Assembly: GCA_965198875.1 (NCBI GenBank)
Contig: CBDAPU010000001.1
Location: 620,001 to 684,000, forward strand
Direction: 5' to 3'
Length of the DNA stretch: 64,000 bases
From: CBDAPU01 sp965198875
Lineage (GTDB): Bacteria > Pseudomonadota > Gammaproteobacteria > Eutrophobiales > Eutrophobiaceae
Part shown: positions 20,190-29,367 of the stretch, one piece after another
Layout: every line of letters begins with the position of its first letter
Position numbering within the stretch: the stretch's first letter is position 1
Made by a program: the position numbers and the translations under genes
Notes under the pieces: model-generated
The model's input: the letters and a program-made list of their open reading frames with translations, nothing else
Databases searched by the model: none
What the model was told of the DNA's origin: nothing

Positions 20190-20779
20190 AGTCGACCTTC
20201 TCTTCATCGGTCAATCCCTGCCTGGCGCATGGTACAGATGGATTAGGACGTCCTTATGGCTATCCGCGCATAACGGCGGCTCTCACCCACCTCGCCCCTG
20301 CTCATCATGACTTAACCGCGTCCGCCCGGGCACATCACGCCGCCTTTGCGCTTCCCGCATCGCCAGTGGTATTGGCCACCACCCGGATTTACCACCCCGC
20401 GGTTTTTATCTGCATCCCCGTGCATACAACGGGCTAATGGATAGCTGGGCATTTCTCGATCAGTTACCGCCATCATTGCGACCGTTTTCTCATTATCCTT
20501 TCAGGTTGTGATGATCAGTTTATGTCATGCTTCACGTTTATTCCTGCAAGCGATACAATGGGCGGATGACAAATACAGCCATAGCCCGTTTAGTTAGCGT
20601 TGCATTGACATGATAGCTGTCGCTGGTTTACCCGCCACTTTGCCGAAGGCGTGATCCTGTCGCATTATCGTTATCTGTCCGAACCGGCAGGCCCCAAGCC
20701 GGCCGGTTTCACCATGAAAAGCCCATCTATCATTGATGAGACGATGAAGCGGTTATAACCCGGCATTAACAGATTTATC
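20190..20779. other. Gene-free stretch before the sulfotransferase gene
   Basis: About 590 bp with no gene I can support. Near its end a plus-strand frame (around 20650–20757) reads HYRYLSEPAGPKPAGFTMKSPSIIDETMKRL before a stop. That could be the tail of a degraded gene, but no start or family is apparent. The rest shows no tRNA, repeat or terminator to me. Confidence 0.35.
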
Positions 20780-21517
20780 ATGCCGATATTCAAAAGCAAC
20801 ACCCGGGATAAGTATTTAATCACCAATTTCAAGGTGGCGTATTCTTCATTGCGCCACCAGCTTGGCGCCGTTCGGCCAAGAAGCCTTGCGGTGAGGATAT
20901 TATTGCATCGATTACATCTTGATACGATGCAGTGCTATGCCCTGGCAAGAGACCCCTACAGCAGGCTGGAGTCCTTCTACAAAGATAAACTGCAAGCCAA
21001 TATCAGGGACAAAATAAAGACAGGCGAGGATAATTGGCAAGATAGCCAAAGAGTATTTTTCCCGCTGCTGGGATTAAACGACTCCACACCACCTGCACAA
21101 ATTGCCGGGGCGTTGATGGGGGTGACGTTCACCGAGTTCATCTCATCCCTTCCCCTTATCTACACAAAAGACGTCCACCTTCATCCGCAGGCATGGGCCA
21201 TGAAGCTGAATTGCAGGCGCTTGCTAAAGTATGCCCCCCGCCTCGGAAGAAGGCTGGGGCTGTCAATACCTCTGGCGCATATATTCAAAATGGAATCCCA
21301 GGCGGATATGCAGGATCTGGGAGAGCTGTTTGGTATCGATATTGACAAAAAATACAACAACACCGAATGCGTTGATGCGCCAATTCAGTGGGGGGGGGGG
21401 GGGGGGGGGAAGATTGACATTGTAAACCGGATCTATGATAGGGACTTCACCTTCTTTGGCTATGAAAAAAGACCAACAACATCACCTCAGGATACGCTAC
21501 ATAGCGGCGCACCCTAA
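20780..21517 (+). CDS. Sulfotransferase-family protein with poly-G tract
   Basis: A 245-residue protein of the PAPS-dependent sulfotransferase type. The N-terminal FKVAYSSLRHQL corresponds to the PKxASSSL phosphosulfate-binding loop. YALARDPYSRLESFYKDK is the RDPxxRxxSxY 3'-phosphate motif, and IVNRIYDRDFTFFGYEK is the usual C-terminal ending. It probably modifies surface sugars; the acceptor is unknown. A run of 20 G (21390–21409) encodes Trp plus six Gly near residue 205–211 and keeps the frame open at the present length. A length change would remove the conserved tail. It is an isolated gene upstream of aceE. Confidence 0.75.
   Translation: MPIFKSNTRDKYLITNFKVAYSSLRHQLGAVRPRSLAVRILLHRLHLDTMQCYALARDPYSRLESFYKDKLQANIRDKIKTGEDNWQDSQRVFFPLLGLNDSTPPAQIAGALMGVTFTEFISSLPLIYTKDVHLHPQAWAMKLNCRRLLKYAPRLGRRLGLSIPLAHIFKMESQADMQDLGELFGIDIDKKYNNTECVDAPIQWGGGGGGKIDIVNRIYDRDFTFFGYEKRPTTSPQDTLHSGAP
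21390..21409. repeat. Homopolymer tract of 20 G
   Basis: Twenty consecutive G on the plus strand inside the sulfotransferase gene. Such tracts slip during replication and are a common basis for phase variation of surface-modifying enzymes. They also tend to be mis-sized in sequencing. Confidence 0.95.
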
Positions 21518-21677
21518 AACCTCGCACCCAGGACACATGCTGATGTTAAGTAAAGGGACGCCTTGAGGTGAAATTGAGCGTTTTTACATCCCGCCATCGT
21601 GATAAAGAAAAACATAAAAACAAACGCAGCGGTATCTCTAACGCAAGGATTCAGATAAGATCGCCCAAATCTCACTG

Positions 21678-24344
21678 GTGATGCAGATGGTAGAAAAAGC
21701 AGTCGATATCGACCCACAGGAAACCCAGGAATGGATTGAAGCGCTGGACTCCGTGCTCGCCCGGGAGGGCGTGGAGAGGGCGCACTATCTGCTGGAGCAG
21801 TTGATCGCCAAGGCCAGGAAGTCCGGCGCCTACCTGCCCTACTCCGCCAATACCGCTTATATCAATACCATCCCGCCGTCACGGGAAGCGCGCGCCCCCG
21901 GGGACCCGGGCATGGAATGGCGGGTTCGCTCACTGGTGCGCTGGAATGCCCTGGCGATGGTGGTCAAGGCCAACCGGACAAGCGCCGAGTTAGGCGGGCA
22001 CATCGCCAGCTTCGCCTCATCGGCCACCTTGTATGACGTGGGCTTTAATCATTTTTTCCGCGCGGCGACCGAGGAGCACGGCGGCGATCTGGTCTTTATT
22101 CAGGGTCATTCCGCCCCCGGTATTTATGCACGCGCCTATCTCTACGGGCAGATCACCGAGGAGCAGATGGGCAAGTTCCGCCAGGAAGTGGACGGCGGCG
22201 GCTTATCGTCTTACCCGCATCCCTGGTTGATGCCGGACATGTGGCAATTCCCGACGGTCTCCATGGGGCTCGGGCCATTGATGGCCATCTATCAGGCCCG
22301 GTTCATGCGCTACCTGGAACACCGGGAGATGATCCCGGCAAGTGATCGCAAGATCTGGACATTCATGGGAGATGGTGAAATGGATGAGCCGGAATCACTG
22401 GGCGCCATCGGTTTCGCCGCCAGGGAGAAGCTGGACAACCTCATATTCGTCGTAAACTGCAACCTGCAAAGGCTGGACGGCCCGGTACGGGGGAACGGCA
22501 AGATCATTCAGGAGCTGGAAGCGGATTTCAGAGGCGCCGGCTGGAACGTCATTAAAGTGATCTGGGGCTCCTATTGGGACCCCCTGATCGCACGGGATAC
22601 GGAAGGAAAACTGCTCAAGCTGATGGAGGAGACCGTTGACGGTGAATACCAGGCCTACAAAGCCAATGACGGCGCCTATGTAAGAGAGAAGTTCTTTGGC
22701 AAATACCCGGAGTTAAAGGCCCTGGTTGCGAACCTGTCGGACGAGGACATCTGGCGCCTTAACCGCGGCGGACATGATCCCCATAAAGTCTACGCCGCCT
22801 ATGCCGCAGCGGTGAAACACCGCGGTCAGCCCACGGTGATCCTGGCGAAGACGGTGAAGGGCTATGGCATGGGTGAAGCCGGTGAAGGTCAGAATATCAC
22901 GCATCAACAAAAGAAGATGGGGGAGGAGGCGCTAAAGGCATTCCGGGATCGTTTTAACATTCCCCTATCCGATGAGCAGGTCGCCGAAGCGGCATTCTAC
23001 AAACCGGATGCGGACAGTGCCGAGCTGAGATACATGCGTGAGCGCCGGGAAGAGCTGGGCGGGTTCCTGTTACACAAATGGCCGCCCGCACCCAGACACA
23101 CTGTGCCCGACATCAACATTCATGAGAAACTGCTGGCGGGCACGGGTGAGCGAGAAATTTCCACCACCATGGCCTTCGTCCGCATCCTCAATGCCCTGAT
23201 CAAAGATAAACACATCGGCAAGCACATCGTCCCCATCGTGCCCGATGAGGCGCGTACATTTGGTATGGAGGGCATGTTCAGACAATTAGGCATTTACTCA
23301 TCGGTCGGGCAGTTGTATGAGCCTGTGGACAGCGATCAGGTGATGTTTTATCGAGAAGATAAAAAAGGACAGATCCTCGAAGAGGGGATCACCGAGGCCG
23401 GGGCTTTCTCCTCCTGGATGGCCGCTGCAAGCGCCTATAAATATCATGGCGTGCAGATGATCCCGTTCTATATTTATTACTCTATGTTTGGTTTTCAGCG
23501 CATCGGCGATCTGGCCTGGGCGGCGGGCGATATGCGTTGCCGCGGATTCTTGCTGGGCGGCACGGCAGGCAGAACCACGCTTGCCGGTGAAGGGCTGCAA
23601 CACCAGGACGGTCACAGCCATGTGTTATCTTCTACCATTCCAAATTGTGTTTCCTACGACCCGACCTATGCCTATGAACTGGCGGTCATTATCCATGCCG
23701 GACTAAAACGCATGTACGAAGATAACGAGGACGTCTACTACTACATCACCGTCATGAATGAAAATTACGCACACTCGCCCATGCCGGAAAATGTTGAAGA
23801 GGGGATCTTAAAAGGGCTGTATTTATTGCAAGGGGGCGGGGGAGAAAAACGGCCAGTGCAGTTGTTGGGATCGGGGACCATTTTAAGGGAAGCGCTCGCC
23901 GCCGCTGATCTACTCAAAGATGATTTCGGCGTTGATGCGGCCGTCTGGAGCGCCACCAGCTTCAATGAGCTGCGTCGGGACGGGCTGGATATTGAACGCT
24001 GGAACAGGCTGCATCCAGAAGCAAAACCAAAAACACCTTATGTGAGCCAATGTCTGCAAAGCGGCAAAGGGCCGGTGATTGCGGCAACGGATTACATGAA
24101 GATCCATGCCGATCAGATCCGGGATTTTATACCAAACCGCTATGTCGTCCTCGGCACGGATGGTTTTGGCAGAAGCGATACCCGTGCCCAGTTGAGAAAG
24201 TTCTTTGAAGTAAACCGTTATTACATCGTTATCGCCGCCCTCAAAGCATTGGCCGATGAGGGTGATATACCGGTAGAGGTCGTCACGAAGGCGATTAAGA
24301 AATATCACATCGATACGGAAAAACCCAATCCGGTTAGCGTCTAG
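21678..24344 (+). CDS. aceE: Pyruvate dehydrogenase E1 component
   Basis: Homodimeric thiamine-diphosphate E1 (888 residues) that decarboxylates pyruvate and acetylates the E2 lipoyl group. Visible signatures are IDPQETQEWIEALDSVL at the N-terminus, GGDLVFIQGHSAPGIYARA, and the ThDP motif GDGEMDEPES…KLDNLIFVVNCNLQ. Others are RGGHDPHKVYAA and PIVPDEARTFGMEGMFRQ. The start is ambiguous among GTG 21678, ATG 21681 and ATG 21687, and none has a clear Shine-Dalgarno. Two bases separate it from aceF. No E3 (lpd) gene follows in the window. Confidence 0.96.
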   Translation: MMQMVEKAVDIDPQETQEWIEALDSVLAREGVERAHYLLEQLIAKARKSGAYLPYSANTAYINTIPPSREARAPGDPGMEWRVRSLVRWNALAMVVKANRTSAELGGHIASFASSATLYDVGFNHFFRAATEEHGGDLVFIQGHSAPGIYARAYLYGQITEEQMGKFRQEVDGGGLSSYPHPWLMPDMWQFPTVSMGLGPLMAIYQARFMRYLEHREMIPASDRKIWTFMGDGEMDEPESLGAIGFAAREKLDNLIFVVNCNLQRLDGPVRGNGKIIQELEADFRGAGWNVIKVIWGSYWDPLIARDTEGKLLKLMEETVDGEYQAYKANDGAYVREKFFGKYPELKALVANLSDEDIWRLNRGGHDPHKVYAAYAAAVKHRGQPTVILAKTVKGYGMGEAGEGQNITHQQKKMGEEALKAFRDRFNIPLSDEQVAEAAFYKPDADSAELRYMRERREELGGFLLHKWPPAPRHTVPDINIHEKLLAGTGEREISTTMAFVRILNALIKDKHIGKHIVPIVPDEARTFGMEGMFRQLGIYSSVGQLYEPVDSDQVMFYREDKKGQILEEGITEAGAFSSWMAAASAYKYHGVQMIPFYIYYSMFGFQRIGDLAWAAGDMRCRGFLLGGTAGRTTLAGEGLQHQDGHSHVLSSTIPNCVSYDPTYAYELAVIIHAGLKRMYEDNEDVYYYITVMNENYAHSPMPENVEEGILKGLYLLQGGGGEKRPVQLLGSGTILREALAAADLLKDDFGVDAAVWSATSFNELRRDGLDIERWNRLHPEAKPKTPYVSQCLQSGKGPVIAATDYMKIHADQIRDFIPNRYVVLGTDGFGRSDTRAQLRKFFEVNRYYIVIAALKALADEGDIPVEVVTKAIKKYHIDTEKPNPVSV

Positions 24345-24346
24345 CT

Positions 24347-25720
24347 ATGGCCGATCTGGTTGACATCCTGGTTCCCGACATTGGCGATTTTGATGCGGTG
24401 GAGATCATAGAGATTGCAGTACAGACCGGTGATCAGGTCAATTTGGAAGACACCTTGATCACATTGGAGTCGGACAAGGCGACCATGGAGATCCCCGCTA
24501 CCGCCACAGGTACGGTCAAAGAGGTCATGGTCAACATCGGCGATACCGTCTCTCAGGGTACGCTGATCTTGAAGCTGGAACCCGCTGAAAGCGCCATTGC
24601 CTCCGCTCCTGAGGGCGAAGAGAAGCCAGAGATAAAAGAACCGGAACCCGCCCTCATCGTTACTGATGAAGACTCACAAAGTGGCGACTCGCCGCTGCCG
24701 ATAGAGCCGGAACCTGCTGTGGTGATCACGGATGAAGACTTATCGCCACAAAGCGGCCCAAGACCCGCGCCGCCGGCGCCGATCAGTACGCAGACTATCG
24801 GCGCAAGCGACTCATCGAAGGCTCACGCCAGCCCTTCGGTAAGAAAATTTGCGAGAGAGCTGGGCGTCGATCTTGGCCTGGTGAGAGGTAGCGCTCGTAA
24901 AGGCCGTATATCGAAAGATGATGTCAAGGCATTTACCAAAGCCGTCATGTCGGACAACCGCATCTTCGATCGATCCGGCGGGTTTTCCCTGCCCAAGATC
25001 CCGCCAGTCGACTTCTCCAAATTCGGCCCCATACAAACCAGACCGTTATCGCGCTTAAAACGGTTGGGTGGGCAGAACCTGCACCGAAGCTGGATCAATG
25101 TGCCCCATGTGACCCAGTTTGATGAAACAGACATCACCGAACTTGACGCATTTCGTCAATCGAAAAAAACCGAGGCGGAGCAGCACGGGACAAAACTCAC
25201 CTTGCTCAGCTTTCTTATTAAGGCCGTGGTGGTGACGTTAAAAAAATACCCCGAGTTTAATGCCTCTTTAAGCCCAAATGGTGAAGAGCTGATCTATAAA
25301 AACTATTTTCATATTGGTATTGCTGTTAATACCGAGCAGGGGTTGATGGTGCCGGTGGTTAAAGACGCCGATAAAAAAGGCATGTTCGATCTGGCCACGG
25401 AGCTTGCCGAGCTGGCGCAAAAAGCCAGGGATAAAAAACTGAAACCCGCCGACATGCAGGGCGGTTGCTTTACCATATCGAGCCTCGGGCATATTGGCGG
25501 TACTGGTTTCACGCCGATTGTGAATACGCCGGAGGTCGCCATTCTTGGTGTGTCGAAATCAACCATCCAGCCGGTTTATATGGATGGCAAATTTGCGCCC
25601 CGGCTAATCCTGCCTTATTCCTTGTCTTATGATCATCGCATCATAGACGGTGTCGCCGCTGCCGAGTTCACCCGCACCTTAGGGAAAATTCTAACCGACA
25701 TTCGCGACATCCTCCTGTGA
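24347..25720 (+). CDS. aceF: Dihydrolipoamide acetyltransferase (E2 of PDH)
   Basis: Core of the pyruvate dehydrogenase complex, 457 residues. Order: one lipoyl domain with the lipoylated lysine in LESDKATMEIP (~residue 44), an acidic Pro/Glu/Ala linker containing two similar EPEPA…VITDED units, the E1/E3-binding domain (SPSVRKFARELGVDLGLVRGSARKGRISKDDV), and the catalytic domain ending with the active-site SYDHRIIDGVAAAEF. One lipoyl domain is fewer than the three of E. coli. It overlaps the Nudix gene by 4 bp. Confidence 0.96.
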   Translation: MADLVDILVPDIGDFDAVEIIEIAVQTGDQVNLEDTLITLESDKATMEIPATATGTVKEVMVNIGDTVSQGTLILKLEPAESAIASAPEGEEKPEIKEPEPALIVTDEDSQSGDSPLPIEPEPAVVITDEDLSPQSGPRPAPPAPISTQTIGASDSSKAHASPSVRKFARELGVDLGLVRGSARKGRISKDDVKAFTKAVMSDNRIFDRSGGFSLPKIPPVDFSKFGPIQTRPLSRLKRLGGQNLHRSWINVPHVTQFDETDITELDAFRQSKKTEAEQHGTKLTLLSFLIKAVVVTLKKYPEFNASLSPNGEELIYKNYFHIGIAVNTEQGLMVPVVKDADKKGMFDLATELAELAQKARDKKLKPADMQGGCFTISSLGHIGGTGFTPIVNTPEVAILGVSKSTIQPVYMDGKFAPRLILPYSLSYDHRIIDGVAAAEFTRTLGKILTDIRDILL

Positions 25721-26172
25721 ATGAAGATCCCCTCCCGCCGGTTAAAGGCCGGTTTTCGATTAGTGTCATCGAAAACGACAACGGTGAAATACTGCTTTTA
25801 AGAAGAAGTGTTAAGCGCCAATACGGCCCGGGGCTATGGGGATTTCCCGCCGGTCACTTTGAGGGAAATGAAAGCGCCGAGCAATGCGCCAGGAGAGAGC
25901 GGGAAGAGGAAATGGGGCCTGATATATCACTGCAACCCGTCAAACATCTGCGGCCAGTGCGTGGACGGCACAACGGCGGTTGTGGTGAGTTTTATCTTTT
26001 TCATCTTCGCTGGCTGGGCGGGAAAATCGCACTCAACCATGAACACACCGACTTTGCCTGGGTGAGTAAGGAGAACTACAAACGCTACGATGTGATGCAG
26101 GGCGTAGATGAAGATCTCCTGTATTTACAGGTGTGGCCACGGGATTATTTGAACCGGGAAAACCTGCCCTGA
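25717..26172 (+). CDS. Nudix hydrolase
   Basis: 151 residues with a full Nudix box, GHFEGNESAEQCARREREEEMG (GX5EX7REUXEEXGU). It hydrolyses a nucleoside diphosphate linked to another moiety; the substrate cannot be read from sequence. The GTG start at 25717 overlaps the aceF stop, suggesting coupling with the PDH operon, perhaps as metabolite clean-up. Confidence 0.88.
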   Translation: MNEDPLPPVKGRFSISVIENDNGEILLLRRSVKRQYGPGLWGFPAGHFEGNESAEQCARREREEEMGPDISLQPVKHLRPVRGRHNGGCGEFYLFHLRWLGGKIALNHEHTDFAWVSKENYKRYDVMQGVDEDLLYLQVWPRDYLNRENLP

Positions 26173-26371
26173 TTAAATTAAGTCTATATGTAAAAATCAA
26201 AGGATTAAACGGGCAAGGAAAGAAATACCAATAATTATAAGGCCACTAAAAACCACACCCTCATGATACTGGACTTGGCAACAAGTTGCTCGCCTTTTAT
26301 GGAGGCGTTAGCATCAAGGAATAGATATTGAGCAAATACCCACAATTCTTGAAGCCGTTACTTGGGAGCAT

Positions 26372-26968
26372 ATGGTATTTGTATTTTCAATAGTGTTCAT
26401 CTTTGTCTTCAGAGCACCCATTTCCTCGTTAATACCAAAGATTCGTAAGATTTCTAAAGATGGGCTAAGCGCAGAAGGCAACACTCCAGAAATACAGCTA
26501 GAAGAGAATAATTCTGAATCTGTTCAGCAACTATTGGACATGATTGAAAGTACTATTGTAATAGCGGGATTGGAAGACCGTATACGTGCAGACCTTGGAG
26601 CTAGGGGACTTATCCCGTCTGATGACGCCTCTAAAGTATTAGTGCGGCATCTTGCAGGCACCCAATTACTTCTACATCTAGAGCAGGTACATCATTTAAT
26701 ATTTGGTAGCCAAATTATCCTCTTAAAGAAATTAAATGAGGTTGCAGGCCGGGGCCGTAGTATGGACTACGTGACCACACATATTGATCATGTAAAGAAG
26801 ATGTACTCAGATTCCCTTGGCGAGTGGAGCATAGAACAATACCTGGAATTTTTATTTGATCGGAATTTGGTAATTCAACATGATGATCAATTACACATTA
26901 CTGACCTTGGCGTTGAGTACTTGGTATGGGTCGCTCGGAGCGGAAAACGTGAAGACAATCCTCTGTAA
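26372..26968 (+). CDS. Hypothetical membrane-anchored protein
   Basis: 198 residues from ATG 26372. The N-terminal hydrophobic segment (VFVFSIVFIFVFRAPISSLI) serves as anchor. A soluble helical part includes SVQQLLDMIESTIVIAGLEDRIRADL and a winged-helix-like C-terminus (EQYLEFLFDRNLVIQHDDQLHITDLGVEYLVW). The frame is open upstream without a standard start (…PTILEAVTWEHM), so the N-terminus may be longer or degraded. Base composition turns AT-rich here and stays so to about 29300, marking an acquired island. Confidence 0.65.
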   Translation: MVFVFSIVFIFVFRAPISSLIPKIRKISKDGLSAEGNTPEIQLEENNSESVQQLLDMIESTIVIAGLEDRIRADLGARGLIPSDDASKVLVRHLAGTQLLLHLEQVHHLIFGSQIILLKKLNEVAGRGRSMDYVTTHIDHVKKMYSDSLGEWSIEQYLEFLFDRNLVIQHDDQLHITDLGVEYLVWVARSGKREDNPL

Positions 26969-27088
26969 TAGTACTAACAAGTGAATTAACTACACGCTTT
27001 CGTTACGCCTTCATTGCCAGACGTGCGTTAAAACGCACCGATTATCGAAGCGTTAGGTCTCTGGAATTAACCAAACCGAGCGTTACGC

Positions 27089-27110
27089 ATAGTCTGTAGA
27101 TATATAGTAT
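27089..27110 (+). promoter_or_regulatory. Probable C-box operator of the R-M controller
   Basis: ATAGTCTGTAGATATATAGT, about 25 bp before the controller gene, closely resembles C-protein operators such as that of PvuII (ATAGTCCGTGTGATTATAGT). Two half-sites are separated by a TGTA-like centre. This predicts autoregulation by the protein encoded at 27134. Confidence 0.6.
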
Positions 27111-27133
27111 TCAATTAAATACGATCATGCTCC

Positions 27134-27352
27134 ATGAACGTAATTCATTCATTCGGGGCAAGACTCCAGAAAATTAGAAAAGAAAAAGGGCTTTCGCAAG
27201 AAAAACTTGCGGAACTTTCAGGCCTTCATAGAACTTATATAAGCTCTTTAGAGCGAGGCTCAAGAAATCCTACTCTTACTACTATGCACGCAATTGCTGA
27301 TGCCTTGAATGTTGAAATTTCATTTTTGGTTACTGGCATTGCAAATGAGTAA
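27134..27352 (+). CDS. XRE-family controller (C) protein
   Basis: 72 residues, almost entirely one helix-turn-helix domain: FGARLQKIRKEKGLSQEKLAELSGLHRTYISSLERGSRNPTL. Its size and sequence match C proteins of Type II restriction-modification systems, which activate the endonuclease gene after a delay. A C-box-like operator lies just upstream and the putative endonuclease gene starts about 60 bp downstream, on the same strand. Confidence 0.85.
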   Translation: MNVIHSFGARLQKIRKEKGLSQEKLAELSGLHRTYISSLERGSRNPTLTTMHAIADALNVEISFLVTGIANE

Positions 27353-27413
27353 TATTTTTTCTAACAAGAAGTAGCTTTCAAACATATCAAATATTTTAAT
27401 TGGCTACCTAAAA

Positions 27414-28082
27414 TTGCCATTTTCTGGCGACACTGTTCCCGGTTCCTTGATGGAGTCGGTTATTGCTTCGGTACGAAATGGCGAGATATTAAATACATAT
27501 GACTTTGTTGATGTAATTAATCGCAATCAGAAAGCTGGATGGCAAGTAAAGTCCACGAAAGATTCAACTCCAGTAACATGGAAGAGGGCAAAAATTCCGA
27601 ATTCACTTCAGCTAATAGAAGATTCGAGAAAAAGTGAAAAAGGATTACAGAACCTTGGGGACTCGATTATTAAATTTTGCAACGACCATGCGATTGAGAG
27701 CTTTGATACGTATGGACTGAATGAAATTGGTTTTTCTAGATTGATTATTCACAAAAATGGAAACCTAACTTATTTTGAAAAAATCCTTTGCACCAAAGAA
27801 TCTCCTAAAATCTTCAGCGAAGAAGAATTTCAATGGAAATGGTCAGTACCGAAAAAAATTAAAAAGAAAGAACAACTACCTGCGCTACATGGTATTCATA
27901 AGAAGAGTCAAAAAAAGTGGTTTGCATGGCATGGATTAGGGGAAAATCAGTTGCATTTTAGTGGTGAAAAAGAGTGGTGGCCCAACGATTCAAAAAACAA
28001 AATTGAATTTGCTTTTCCAGGTAAAAGGTTGAGTCAGCCTGAATTGATGAAACTTTTGAATCAAATCTCTTCAATCACTTAA
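27414..28082 (+). CDS. Putative Type II restriction endonuclease
   Basis: 222 residues from a TTG at 27414 (an ATG at 27450 is the alternative). I do not recognise a nuclease family by eye. Assignment rests on place: it follows a C protein on the same strand and runs tail-to-tail into a C5 methyltransferase, with a 12-bp overlap of the 3' ends. Features include LYS-rich segments (KKIKKKEQLPALHGIHKKSQKKWFAWHGLG) and the sequence FSRLIIHKNGNLTYFEKIL. No clear PD-(D/E)XK is obvious. The AT-rich composition agrees with the island. Confidence 0.5.
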   Translation: MPFSGDTVPGSLMESVIASVRNGEILNTYDFVDVINRNQKAGWQVKSTKDSTPVTWKRAKIPNSLQLIEDSRKSEKGLQNLGDSIIKFCNDHAIESFDTYGLNEIGFSRLIIHKNGNLTYFEKILCTKESPKIFSEEEFQWKWSVPKKIKKKEQLPALHGIHKKSQKKWFAWHGLGENQLHFSGEKEWWPNDSKNKIEFAFPGKRLSQPELMKLLNQISSIT

Positions 28083-29198
28083 AAAGACTTCACCCATAAT
28101 TTTACCCAGTAAGGGCGGGACAGAATTTCCTAGTTGCCCCGCTTGCTGGACATAACTGCCAACAAACTTAAAACAATCCTTAAAACTATGCAACCTAGCT
28201 GCTTCTCTAATGGTTATCAGTCTTAAATCTAAAGGGTGTCCCCACCTTCCAGAACCTGCATGAAAGACCCATCTAGTGATGGTTGGCATAACCATCTCTT
28301 TGGTTAATCGACCGTATGCACCGCTATATCCGCCTTTGGGTTTTAAATGAGCAGGCAGGTCTTTAATCCCTTGTCCTGGCTGTAATGAAGAAATCCTTTC
28401 ATATTGAGTAGGGTTTAGCGTTTTTGCCACATGGTTGTAAGTTTGTGTGCAGCCATTTCTGATGAACTCCTGATATTCATTTTGTGGGTCGGTATAATAG
28501 CGATCAGGGCTTGTGCCTTCTCCGTGTTTTAAGGGCCTTAGGTCACTAATTGCATCCCATACATTGATATGAGATTTCTTCAAGCTGAACGAGTCATTTG
28601 AATTCCCTTTAGCATGTGTTTCGTTAGGCTCCTTGGGGGGAATTCCATCCCTGCGTGCCATAAAAAATGCACGACACCTTCTTTGTGGTACCCCATAATC
28701 AGCAGCATTATAAACACCATGAATTACCTGATAGCCAGCATTAGTGAGTCGCCAAACGATTTTATCCGTATAATGTTGCCCGAATCCATTTCTCATTTCC
28801 GCTACATTTTCCATCAGCACCCACTTGGGTAATATCGCCTCGCAATGTTCCAGAAATGTTTTTACCAATGTATTGTTTTCACTATCTAACTGCCTTTGTG
28901 AGCGTGGCACATTCTTTGAAAACCCTTGGCAAGGCGGCCCGCCGACTAGCAAGTCGAGTTCGCCAACTTTTAAATTAAATTTCGAGAGAAGTTCCAAAGA
29001 GTCTACTTTTGAGACATCGGTACAAAGTGGAAGAGTGTCCGGGAAATTTTCAGTGAACGTTTGTATGTAATTTGGCTCAACATCTATGCCTGCCAATATG
29101 TCAAATCCGGCATCTCTAAGTCCAGCGGAAAGTCCGCCGCAACCGCAAAATAAATCAATAGTCTTCAAAACAGAAACCAAGGTTGAATTAAGTAACAA
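28071..29198 (-). CDS. DNA (cytosine-5) methyltransferase
   Basis: 375-residue C5 methyltransferase with ordered motifs: I (TIDLFCGCGGLSAGLRDAGF), IV with the catalytic Cys (GGPPCQGFS), VI (LMENVAEM), VIII (QRRCRAFF), a variable target-recognition region and the closing motifs IX–X (QAGQLGNSVPP). It should protect the host site of the linked endonuclease; the site cannot be deduced. It is convergent with the endonuclease gene, a common R-M layout. Confidence 0.93.
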   Translation of the reverse strand: MLLNSTLVSVLKTIDLFCGCGGLSAGLRDAGFDILAGIDVEPNYIQTFTENFPDTLPLCTDVSKVDSLELLSKFNLKVGELDLLVGGPPCQGFSKNVPRSQRQLDSENNTLVKTFLEHCEAILPKWVLMENVAEMRNGFGQHYTDKIVWRLTNAGYQVIHGVYNAADYGVPQRRCRAFFMARRDGIPPKEPNETHAKGNSNDSFSLKKSHINVWDAISDLRPLKHGEGTSPDRYYTDPQNEYQEFIRNGCTQTYNHVAKTLNPTQYERISSLQPGQGIKDLPAHLKPKGGYSGAYGRLTKEMVMPTITRWVFHAGSGRWGHPLDLRLITIREAARLHSFKDCFKFVGSYVQQAGQLGNSVPPLLGKIMGEVFLSD

Positions 29199-29367
29199 TG
29201 TTACGTATAGTCTTCATTTTATTAGTCGTGTCAAGCCTTAACAAGCACATTCTGCCAGACAAATTTTCTGCAGAGCAGGGCTACAGCGTTTAGATACAGG
29301 ATTAATAATCAAACTGGTTTATGGAATTATATTGGTATTGCTAAACGTATTTGTAGAAATTTATTCA

